A stretch of 64,000 bases of DNA, taken from the NCBI GenBank assembly GCA_963743705.1, contig CAVUQS010000020.1, positions 237,879-301,878 on the forward strand. The letters run 5' to 3'. Source of the stretch: PALSA-243 sp963743705. Its GTDB lineage: Bacteria; Acidobacteriota; Terriglobia; Bryobacterales; Bryobacteraceae. The position numbers and the translations under genes were made by a program. A model generated the notes under the pieces. It was given only the letters and a program-made list of their open reading frames with translations, was not told where the DNA came from and searched no databases. This document shows, one piece after another, positions 9,121 through 16,920 of this stretch; the first letter of the stretch is position 1, and every line of letters begins with the position of its first letter.

Positions 9121-10629
9121 TTGTCCGCCTTCGGTGAACGCGATACTAACTTGGTGCCAGCAAATCTAACTCGTGCGCGGCGCGCACACCGGAACGGCGA
9201 ACGGGGCCAGGCGGCGCTGTTTGCGACCATGACTCTTGGCGTCACGCTTGGTTTAACAGGCTTGGTAGTGGACGAAGGCTGGGCTTATTGGCGGCAGGAG
9301 GCGTGTCTTACGGCCGCGCAAGCCTCTGCCATGGCCGGCGCTATTTATGCCAACAACGCTAACAGTACGTGGCCGCCGTCTACTTGCACTACCTCCTCGG
9401 CGGTCTCGTGCAATCCGAACGGCACGACGTGCCCCTCAACTCTGACGCTCAACTCAACCGCGACCTCGGTGGTGCAGGCCGCCTGCCTCTACGCGCAACA
9501 GAACGGGTTCAAGGCGACCGGGACACAGAACGTAACGGTTACCACCAACACCGGAAATTCTCCTACGGCAAGCGGCGTCACGACCGCCTATTACATCACC
9601 GTGCGAGTTGCAGAAAAGGTGCCGCTTACATTTCTCTCGGCGATGTCGGGCAGAACCAGCTCGATTGTGAGCGGGCGCGCCACGGCCGCCGTAGTGTCGT
9701 CGGCCGCGGGCGATTGCGTTTATGTGCTAGACCCCTCCGGCAACGCCGCAGTAAACGCCAGCAATGGCGTGAACATTCAGAGCGAGTGCGGATACTGGAT
9801 CAACTCGAGCTCGGGTAGCGCGTTACAAGTTGTTGGCGGCGCCTCGGTCAAAGCCATCAATTCCAGTAAAATTTATCTCGTTGGCGGTGAGACCGTCAAC
9901 AACGGCGGCGTGGTATCGCCCACGCCTACGGCCAGTTCGCCGGCCGTCGATCCATTCGCTTCGCGCAATGTGCCCCTGCAGCGAGCTGCAACGGCGAGTC
10001 ACACGTACTCTTGCGATTACGGAACCGCCGGCGGCTGCGCGCACACCAGCACCGCAGCCTATCAATGCGACTACACCAACTACACCGATAGCACCTGGAC
10101 TGCGAACCTGGCCATGTCTCCCGGCGTTTATTGCGGCGGCATCCAGATCGGCAACGTCCAGCAGGTGACGTTCGCGCCGGGCGTTTATATTCTGGATGGC
10201 GGCGGCATGAATCTGGGCGGCCTCGGCGGCATCAACAAGGTCATCGCTAGCGGCGGCGTCAGTTTTTTCATAACCGGCACGGCTTCCACCTACAAGGGCG
10301 TCACCATCGGCAACGGCGTGCCGTTTACGGTCGCCGCGTATACCACCGGGGCGATGCAGGGGATTGTTTTCTACCAGGACCCCAGTCTCACCCTCGCCAA
10401 CAACAGCACCACCACCAGCTACTTTAACGGCGGCACGAATCTGTTGATCGCGGGCAGCATCTATCTACCGACCACGACGATCAATTATTCCAACGGCACC
10501 AACAGCAGCACCGTAGCGACGGCGCTTGTGGTTTATGACGTCCTGTTTACCGGCGGCACCTACTTCAAGCACGACGGAACCAACATCACCGCTCTTAGCG
10601 GCACCAACAAAGTAGGCATGGTGGAATAA
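9121..10629 (+). CDS. Tad-like (TadE/G-type N-terminus) secreted repetitive protein
   Basis: About 502 residues. The N-terminus reads ERGQAALFATMTLGVTLG and then LVVDEGWAYWRQEA, the same plan as the gene at 7605-8905. The rest is rich in Gly, Ser, Thr and Asn with several cysteine pairs (DCVYVLD, ECGYWI, SCDYG, GCAH), consistent with an extracellular beta-rich domain. The start is uncertain: TTG at 9121 is used here, but TTG 9151 or GTG 9154 give a shorter N-tail and no strong ribosome site stands out. The two sister genes are divergent across 215 bp. Function is unknown; a surface or pilus-associated role is an inference from the Tad-like N-terminus. Confidence 0.75.
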   Translation: MSAFGERDTNLVPANLTRARRAHRNGERGQAALFATMTLGVTLGLTGLVVDEGWAYWRQEACLTAAQASAMAGAIYANNANSTWPPSTCTTSSAVSCNPNGTTCPSTLTLNSTATSVVQAACLYAQQNGFKATGTQNVTVTTNTGNSPTASGVTTAYYITVRVAEKVPLTFLSAMSGRTSSIVSGRATAAVVSSAAGDCVYVLDPSGNAAVNASNGVNIQSECGYWINSSSGSALQVVGGASVKAINSSKIYLVGGETVNNGGVVSPTPTASSPAVDPFASRNVPLQRAATASHTYSCDYGTAGGCAHTSTAAYQCDYTNYTDSTWTANLAMSPGVYCGGIQIGNVQQVTFAPGVYILDGGGMNLGGLGGINKVIASGGVSFFITGTASTYKGVTIGNGVPFTVAAYTTGAMQGIVFYQDPSLTLANNSTTTSYFNGGTNLLIAGSIYLPTTTINYSNGTNSSTVATALVVYDVLFTGGTYFKHDGTNITALSGTNKVGMVE

Positions 10630-10671
10630 GCCATTTACTACCTGGGATCGTTTTTCGTCTAAACTGGTTCC

Positions 10672-11448
10672 TTGCGAACTCGGCTTTTGTTTTTTCTTGC
10701 CGCGGCCTCCGCCGCTGTTGCGTACGCCCAAGGCAATTACGAAGTTCAGGTTTACGGCTCGGACTTGGTAACCCCCAAGGCCACCATGGTGGAGCTTCAC
10801 AGCAACTTTACGGTCTCCGGAACCAAGACCACCGTCGACGGCGTTTTGCCTACGCAGCACGCCGAGCACGAAACGGTCGAAATCACCCATGGTTTCAACG
10901 AGTGGTTCGAGTGCGGTTTCTACCAGTTCACCAGCATCCAGTCGGATGGAGACTGGATGTGGGTGGGCACGCATATCCGGCCGCGGTTCGCCGTGCCGGA
11001 ACGCTTCCATCTGCCGGTCGGCCTGAGCATCAGCAACGAAATCGGATACCAGCGCCCGAATTTCTCAGCCGATACCTGGACCTGGGAGATCCGCCCGATC
11101 ATCGACAAGAAGATCGGCAAGACCTACCTGGCGTTCAATCCCACATTCGACAAGTCGTTCCACGGCCCGGAAGCGCACCGTGGCTTTGAATTTTCGCCAA
11201 ACTTCAAGGTTAGCTACGACGTCACGAAAAAGGCCGCATTCGGCCTGGAATATTACGGCGCGCTCGGCCCGATCACCGGCTTCGATCCGGTACGCGACCA
11301 GGAGCAGCAGTTCGTTCCAGCGGTGGATCTCGACCTCGGCAAGAACTGGGAATTCAATTTTGGCGTGGGCGTCGGCGCCACCGCGGGAACCGATCATATT
11401 TTGATCAAGGCTATTCTCGGATACCGTTTCAACTACCACGACAAGTAG
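10672..11448 (+). CDS. Outer-membrane beta-barrel-like protein of unknown function
   Basis: 258 residues from a TTG at 10672. It has a clear signal peptide (RLLFFLAAASAAVAYAQG) and a body of alternating hydrophobic/polar strands with many aromatic residues (WFECGFYQFTS, WTWEIRPII), ending in LGYRFNYHDK. This pattern fits a small outer-membrane barrel. I recognise no named family. It follows the Tad-like gene by 43 bp on the same strand and may share its transcript. Confidence 0.65.
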   Translation: MRTRLLFFLAAASAAVAYAQGNYEVQVYGSDLVTPKATMVELHSNFTVSGTKTTVDGVLPTQHAEHETVEITHGFNEWFECGFYQFTSIQSDGDWMWVGTHIRPRFAVPERFHLPVGLSISNEIGYQRPNFSADTWTWEIRPIIDKKIGKTYLAFNPTFDKSFHGPEAHRGFEFSPNFKVSYDVTKKAAFGLEYYGALGPITGFDPVRDQEQQFVPAVDLDLGKNWEFNFGVGVGATAGTDHILIKAILGYRFNYHDK

Positions 11449-11481
11449 CGCGCGTCGCGGCGGCCCCACGATGCAACGCCC

Positions 11482-11487
11482 TATAAT
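11482..11487 (+). promoter_or_regulatory. TATAAT -10 element immediately upstream of gatB
   Basis: A perfect TATAAT lies nine bases before the GTG start of gatB, leaving no room for a normal leader. No good -35 hexamer is visible. If used, the transcript would be leaderless or nearly so. Confidence 0.4.
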
Positions 11488-11496
11488 AAAGTTTCC

Positions 11497-12976
11497 GTGT
11501 CCTCTTACGCCATCGAGTTGGCTTCACCCGACCTCATTGCCCGCTACGAGCCGGTGATCGGCCTCGAAGTGCACGTGCAGCTTTCCACCGCCACCAAGAT
11601 TTTCTGTGGGTGTCCGACGGGCTTCGGCGCGCCGCCGAACACGAACGTATGCCCGGTGTGTCTTGGCTTGCCCGGCGCGTTGCCGGTCTTGAATCACGAG
11701 GCCGTGGAACTCGCGATCCGCGGTGCGCTGGCGCTGAATTGCACTATCCGGCCGCAATCGCGCTTCGCGCGCAAGAACTACTTCTACCCCGATCTGCCCA
11801 AGGGCTTCCAGATCTCGCAATACGACGAGCCGTTCTCCGAGCGCGGCTACGTCGATATCGTCGGTCGATGGCCAATCGCGCCGCATTGGCGTGACGCGAG
11901 TCCACATGGAAGACGACGCCGGCAAGAGCATCCACGACGGTTTCAAGGATTCCGACCGCTACTCCTACGTCGATCTGAACCGCTCCGGCACGCCGCTCAT
12001 CGAGATCGTGAGCGAGCCCGACATGCGCAGTTCCGATGAGGCCTACGCCTATTTGAGCGAGGTGAAGCAAGCACTGCAGTTTTGCGACGTCTCCACCTGC
12101 GATATGGAGAAGGGACATCTGCGCTGCGATGCCAACGTTTCCGTGAGGCTCAAGGGCGCGGAGAAATTCGGCGTCAAGGCAGAGGTGAAGAATCTGAACT
12201 CGTTCCGCTTCCTGAAGCAGGCGCTCGATTTCGAAATCGCCCGTCAGGTGGCGGTGATCGAGAACGGCGGCCGCGTGATCCAGGAGACGCGTCTTTACGA
12301 CGCCAATCGCGGCGAGACGTTCAGCATGCGCAGCAAGGAAGATGCGCACGATTACCGCTACTTTCCGGAGCCGGATCTCGCCCCTTTGCGCATTAGCAAC
12401 GCTTGGGTGGCGGAAGCCCGCACGGCCGTGCCGGAACTGCCCGCGCTCAAGCGCTTGCGCTTTATCGAGGAGTATGGCCTGCGCGAATACGATGCGGACG
12501 CGCTTACCCAATCGCGCGCGCTGAGCGACTACTTCGAAAAAGCGGCCAAGGTTTCCGGCGATGCAAAAACCACGGCCAACTGGGTAATGGGCGATCTCAT
12601 GGCGGCGCTCAAGGCCGAGGATAAGGACGTCGCGGATTCGCCCGTGACCGCCGAAAACCTGGGCGCGCTGGTAAAGCTGATCGCGTCAGGCGAGCTTTCC
12701 GGGAAACTCGCCAAGGAAATTTTCCCCAAGATGTTTTCGAGCGGCGATGCGCCGGCTGCGATTGTGGAGCGCGAGGGCTTGAAGCAGATCAGCGACGCCG
12801 GCGCGCTGGATGCGATTATCGCCGCGGTGATCGAAGCCAATCCCAAACAGGTTGAGCAGTACCGCGGCGGCAAAACGAGCGTCATCAACTATCTGGTGGG
12901 GCAGGCCATGAAGGCCACGCGTGGGCAGGCGAACGTAGCGGTATTGTCCGAACTACTCAAGCAGAAACTGGGGTGA
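11497..12976 (+). CDS. gatB: Asp/Glu-tRNA(Asn/Gln) amidotransferase subunit B, one frameshift
   Basis: The N-terminal part (GTG at 11497) has YEPVIGLEVHVQL, CGCPTGFG, NVCPVCLGLPG, ARKNYFYPDLPKGFQISQY. The reading frame then shifts at 11860-11864. Removing one G from GTCGGTCGAT joins ...YVDIV to VDGQSRRIGVTRVHMEDD, and the remaining frame is open to 12976 with DLNRSGTPLIEIVSEPD, KNLNSFRF and the C-terminal YqeY-like tail. GatB carries the kinase/transamidation site that converts Glu-tRNA(Gln) or Asp-tRNA(Asn). The gene is normally essential in bacteria lacking GlnRS or AsnRS, so a sequencing error is the likelier explanation. gatA and gatC are not in this window. Confidence 0.92.
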
Positions 12977-12979
12977 TTC

Positions 12980-13432
12980 ATGCTGAAGGAAGGCGATAAG
13001 GCGCCCGACATTCAACTCGCGAACGACGCGGGGAAGCCGTTCCGGCTGTCGGATCTTGCCGGCAAGCGGGTGGTGCTTTACTTTTACCCAAAGGCCGATA
13101 CGCCCGGGTGCACCGTGGAAGCCTGCGAGTTCCGCGACGGCGTAAAAGCTTTCGCCAAAAAGGGCGCAGCGATCGTCGGAATCTCTCCCGATAAGCCAGC
13201 CGCGCAGGCCAAATTCAAGCAGAAATACGATCTGCCGTTTTCTTTGCTTGCCGACGAGGAAAAGGCCGCCGCCAAAGCCTATGGCGTGTGGAAAGAGAAG
13301 AATATGTACGGCAAGAAGATGATGGGCATCGAGCGCACCACCTTCGTCATCGGACCGGACGGCAAGATCGAGAAAATTTACGCCAAGGTCAAGGCGAAAG
13401 GCCACGCTGAGGAAGTGCTGGGCCAGTTGTAG
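12980..13432 (+). CDS. bcp: Thiol peroxidase of the BCP/PrxQ type
   Basis: 150 residues from the ATG at 12980, three bases after gatB. The active-site motif DTPGCTVEACEFRD contains the peroxidatic Cys and, five residues on, the resolving Cys typical of atypical 2-Cys BCP proteins. YFYPKADTPGCT and GIERTTFVIGPDGKI are family hallmarks. It reduces hydroperoxides in the cytoplasm using thioredoxin. A stem-loop follows the stop codon. Confidence 0.95.
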   Translation: MLKEGDKAPDIQLANDAGKPFRLSDLAGKRVVLYFYPKADTPGCTVEACEFRDGVKAFAKKGAAIVGISPDKPAAQAKFKQKYDLPFSLLADEEKAAAKAYGVWKEKNMYGKKMMGIERTTFVIGPDGKIEKIYAKVKAKGHAEEVLGQL

Positions 13433-13437
13433 TGCGC

Positions 13438-13458
13438 GCCCGGCTGTCTAGGCCGGGC
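13438..13458. terminator. Hairpin between convergent bcp and FecR-like genes
   Basis: A perfect 7-bp GC stem, GCCCGGC / GCCGGGC, with a 7-nt loop lies between two convergent genes. There is no U-tract on either strand. Its position suggests a bidirectional terminator. Confidence 0.5.
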
Positions 13459-13466
13459 CCGCAATG

Positions 13467-14354
13467 TTACCTGCTGACCGTCGATCCACTGCCGATGACG
13501 CCTGAGGCGGCCAAACCGCCGACCGTACCTCCCACGGTCGCAACGGTGCCACCGACGACAGCCAGGGTCGGAAAAGATCCGCCTGCGACGCCCGCCCCCG
13601 CAGCGCCACCCGTCCCTCCACCCGCTGTTCCGCCTGCCCCCGCCGTGCCCGCAACCTGAGTTGCGCTTGCCACCGTGACAACTGCTGGCTGACCCGGCGC
13701 CGCGGCGTCGGCGGCGTCAATTGTTCCTGTTACGTGTACCTGCTTGCCAACGTATTGCTTCACGTTGCCGCTCAATTGCACCTTAACTTTCGTCACGTCA
13801 TCGGTGAGGTAAAACTTGCCGTCCTCTTCCTGAACGACGCCGGTGAGATCCGCGGTATCCGCGTTCGCGGCAGAGAGCGCCAGGGCCGCGCCGGTGGGAA
13901 CGCGCGCCACAAGTATTCCGCGGGCATTGCGCACCTCGGCGGCGCCGCCAAGCGACGCTACCAGCACACGATTCTGCCGGTCAATGGCTACACGGATTCG
14001 CGCCCCGGCGTCAGAGCCTCCGACGCGCAAATTCCGCGCTTCCACGCGATAGGTTGTGGAGCCGCCGAATTCGGCCGTGCCGCGGTCGAGCAGCAGGCGG
14101 GTGGCGTAAATCCTGGCTGTGGTGTTGGAGGCCAGCGTTACCCGTTCGCCGCCAGTGAGATTGAGATTAGACGAGGCGTCCGCGGTTTTCAACGACGTTC
14201 CGTCGAAAACCGTGGCGCTGCCTGGAACGGAAGCGTCGTTAACGAAAAATGCTCCCCACGACCTGGCTACTCCGATGACCGGAGGCGAGGCCGCGAGCGG
14301 CATTACGCTTCCGCAAAGAGCCAGCCACACGAATTTGCGAATGGTGTTCTTCAC
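13467..14354 (-). CDS. Secreted FecR-like protein with glycine-rich C-terminus
   Basis: 295 residues from the GTG at 14354, which has AAGGAG seven bases upstream; a longer upstream frame lacks that support. A signal peptide (FVWLALCGSVMPLAASPP) precedes a FecR-like beta domain (about 30-150: GTSLKTADASSNLNLTGGERVTL, given here in part as GTSLKTADASSNL). A short segment with GKFYLTDDVTKVKVQL and GKQVHVTGTID looks like an OB-type fold. The last 70 residues are Gly/Ala/Val-rich with GGTVATVGGTVGG. Function is unknown; such proteins are often cell-surface. It is the most promoter-distal gene of the long minus-strand block. Confidence 0.65.
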   Translation of the reverse strand: MKNTIRKFVWLALCGSVMPLAASPPVIGVARSWGAFFVNDASVPGSATVFDGTSLKTADASSNLNLTGGERVTLASNTTARIYATRLLLDRGTAEFGGSTTYRVEARNLRVGGSDAGARIRVAIDRQNRVLVASLGGAAEVRNARGILVARVPTGAALALSAANADTADLTGVVQEEDGKFYLTDDVTKVKVQLSGNVKQYVGKQVHVTGTIDAADAAAPGQPAVVTVASATQVAGTAGAGGTAGGGTGGAAGAGVAGGSFPTLAVVGGTVATVGGTVGGLAASGVIGSGSTVSR

Positions 14355-14383
14355 GAAACTACTCCTTCTGTGATGTACAGCGC

Positions 14384-16039
14384 TCATTGGCGCTGAGCCG
14401 GCGGAATGTTGCCCGCCGGATCCTGGTCTTTCCGCTGCGACGCGGCGCGCGAAAGGTAAATCATGAATGGCGTGACTTCAAACGGCAGCTTGTCGCGCGC
14501 GGAGAGCAACGATACCGGCTTGGTTTTGGTCAACACGAGGTGGTCGGTCCACGGGTCAAGCTGCACTCGCGAGCCAAGCGGCAGCGCGGCGATCTGTTCG
14601 AGCTTGTCCTTCTCCAAATCAGGCGCCTGGGCGGCCAGAGGCGCGAAGCGCTCCAGATTCGCGCTGCTCGCGAGTTGATCGCCGAGATTGGCATGAATCA
14701 ACGCCTGGAGGCTCGGTGCGTGCGCCGCCAGCGCTTTGAGGAACAAACCGGCGCTGGCGAGTTTCTCCTTGTATGGCGATTGCGCCAGCATGGCCACGGC
14801 TTTCTCCCCTGCCGCTTGAATTTCCGAGTCCGGACGAGCCAGCCGCAACCGCCGCAGCAATTCGCTGTCGTTCAGCATGGTTTGATCCGCGAATGAAAAC
14901 CGCGTTTCCGTTCGATGCCCCAGCGCGATATGCGCCAATTCTGGCGAAAGCGCCATCGCCAGGCTGGCCTCGTCGGGCAGCACGTCGATCAATCCACGGC
15001 TAATGACGATGGTCTGCCCGATCGAAAAGGTCTCAAGCGGCGTCGTCAGCAAAACGCGGCACTGCGCGTCGACGCCGAGATTATTGGTGGCGATCAGGTT
15101 GTTGATCACGGAATTGAGTACCTGGTCCACCGGACCGGGCGGCGCCAGTAGCCCCGAGTTTTCCAGGCGCTCGATGATATTCGCCTCCGCCTGACGCTCC
15201 CAAGACCGTTGGCTCTCGAGCGGCGAGTTGACGTCTTTGGCGGTTTGATCTTCGACGGTGCGCTCCGCCTCGACCGCAATGGAAGCCAGTTCGCCCAGGT
15301 GCGTTGACGCCGCGGAGTTGTATCCCCAGAACCGTGTCTGCGCCTTGAACCGGGGCGTCTTGTTCGATTTGCCCGCCGGCTGAGATTCTTCTACGTAAAT
15401 GAACGCCGGCGCCCACTCGCCCGATTCCACGCAGATCCGCCAGCTATCGAAATGAAAGTAGAGGCGTCCGGAGGAACTGTTGGTGTATGTGCCGTTGAAG
15501 CGTACGACGTTGTAGTCGCGGTCTTCCACCCAGATGCGGCCGATGAATCTGCCCGAAGCCTTCTTGTCGCGGGGCGAAACATCGAACACCAGACAGCGCA
15601 CATCGCCCAGGAATTCGCGATGGACGTACGCGATGTCATAACGCGAGCGATCGAAGCCATCGGCATCGAGCAACGCCATCTGTCCAAACCCTGACGGCAC
15701 GAATGCCGAGGGTCTCGTCTTCAAAAACAAGAAGTGTCCCGGGGCGGGCTGGGTGGTATGCGACGCCATGGGCGTATAGGTGAGGCCCTTGGAAAAATCC
15801 AACCGCCCCAGGAAGTAGTGATCGCGGACTACCTCAGTGGAATCGGTGTCAGGCAGTTCCTGAATATAGGTTTCGAGAACCGCGCTATGGGCGCGCAAGC
15901 GTTCGGCGACGCTGTTTTCCTGTTGCGCGATGCGGTCGAGCAGGCGCTCGGCGGCATCGGAGTCTTTATCCTGCTGTGCGCACAAGGGCAACAAAGCGAA
16001 AATGGCCGGCCAAACGAGCTTGCTGGTGAATCGGATCAT
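14384..16039 (-). CDS. M48-type metalloprotease-like protein with an altered zinc motif
   Basis: 551 residues from the ATG at 16039 (GAGG six bases upstream). It has an N-terminal signal-like segment (LVWPAIFALLPLCA), a DUF-like beta-rich region (about 40-260), then an M48-like region around residue 340: QTIVISRGLIDVLPDEASLAMALSPELAHIALGH (partial motif ALSPELAHIALGH). In M48 enzymes this site reads H-E-x-x-H; here the first zinc-binding His is Pro (CCA codon), while Glu and the second His remain. Proteolysis is therefore doubtful. It is 8 bp downstream of the TonB-like gene and probably in the same operon. Confidence 0.7.
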   Translation of the reverse strand: MIRFTSKLVWPAIFALLPLCAQQDKDSDAAERLLDRIAQQENSVAERLRAHSAVLETYIQELPDTDSTEVVRDHYFLGRLDFSKGLTYTPMASHTTQPAPGHFLFLKTRPSAFVPSGFGQMALLDADGFDRSRYDIAYVHREFLGDVRCLVFDVSPRDKKASGRFIGRIWVEDRDYNVVRFNGTYTNSSSGRLYFHFDSWRICVESGEWAPAFIYVEESQPAGKSNKTPRFKAQTRFWGYNSAASTHLGELASIAVEAERTVEDQTAKDVNSPLESQRSWERQAEANIIERLENSGLLAPPGPVDQVLNSVINNLIATNNLGVDAQCRVLLTTPLETFSIGQTIVISRGLIDVLPDEASLAMALSPELAHIALGHRTETRFSFADQTMLNDSELLRRLRLARPDSEIQAAGEKAVAMLAQSPYKEKLASAGLFLKALAAHAPSLQALIHANLGDQLASSANLERFAPLAAQAPDLEKDKLEQIAALPLGSRVQLDPWTDHLVLTKTKPVSLLSARDKLPFEVTPFMIYLSRAASQRKDQDPAGNIPPAQRQ

Positions 16040-16047
16040 AGGTAGCC

Positions 16048-16920
16048 TCAATCGGCGAGTTGGAACTCAATCTTCACGGTGGCGACGCTGTCAACGGCGC
16101 GCCCGCTGTCGGATGCGGGGTGAAACCGGATGCCCGTGGCTGCTCGCGTAGCGCTTTCGTCCAGCCCGTGACCCAAACTATGTAAGACACGCAGCACGCA
16201 CACTTGTGCGGACGCGCGGAACAGAACTTCGAGAACCACTTCTCCTTCGATGCGCAGGCGGCGCGCCTCCTCGGTGTACACCGGTTTCGGCTTGGAGATG
16301 ATTTCGATGGCGCCCCCCGGACCGGCCGTACGCACCGGACGGCGCGCGGCAGGCGCGGAGGCAGCTGCGTCAAATTGCGTGGATTCCAGGCGGCGTTCCG
16401 CCTCATGCGTGGACTGAGCCGTGGTGGCAGCCCCGAATCCAGCAGATGATCCAAGAGACCGCGCCGGTTTCAGCGACTCACTTGCCACCGAATCGAAGCC
16501 GGCGGTTTGGATCTTGGGCGCGGCCGCAGGTGCGTTGGCGGCGGGCGATCGTGACTCAAATTGTCCGGTTCGCACTTCGGGGCGACTCGGCGGGAGAACC
16601 TCCGGTAATGCAAGCCTCACCGCCGGCAGGGTTGGCGGAACCGGCGCGTTGACGGCAGGCGGTTCGACGCGCGGCAATCCGACCGCTGGCCCCGCGTGGG
16701 CCAGGTCGGGGATTACGGCGAGCCTCCGCGACTTGCGCGGCATCGTGATTTTGGCGCGAGTAACGGCCGTCGGCGGAGGAGGCAGGTACAGCGCTGTCGC
16801 GCGGTAGTGCGTTTGCACGGCGCGCGGAAGACTAATGGTAATGAGGCCCATCGCGGCTAGGGCGTGCAGCAGCATGCTGACACCCCAACAGCCGCGCGGA
16901 CGTGGATCTAGTTGCAGCAT
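16048..16920 (-). CDS. TonB-like energy-transducer protein
   Basis: 290 residues from the ATG at 16920, overlapping the end of the O-antigen-ligase-like gene by 13 bp. A longer in-frame extension would lie inside that gene. It has one N-terminal membrane segment (MLLHALAAMGLITISL), a long Pro/Ala-rich periplasmic linker, and a TonB C-terminal domain (KPVYTEEARRLRIEGEVVLE ... GIRFHPA). TonB proteins transmit proton-motive force to outer-membrane transporters. No TonB-dependent receptor or ExbB/ExbD gene is nearby, so its partner is unknown. Confidence 0.85.
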   Translation of the reverse strand: MLQLDPRPRGCWGVSMLLHALAAMGLITISLPRAVQTHYRATALYLPPPPTAVTRAKITMPRKSRRLAVIPDLAHAGPAVGLPRVEPPAVNAPVPPTLPAVRLALPEVLPPSRPEVRTGQFESRSPAANAPAAAPKIQTAGFDSVASESLKPARSLGSSAGFGAATTAQSTHEAERRLESTQFDAAASAPAARRPVRTAGPGGAIEIISKPKPVYTEEARRLRIEGEVVLEVLFRASAQVCVLRVLHSLGHGLDESATRAATGIRFHPASDSGRAVDSVATVKIEFQLAD

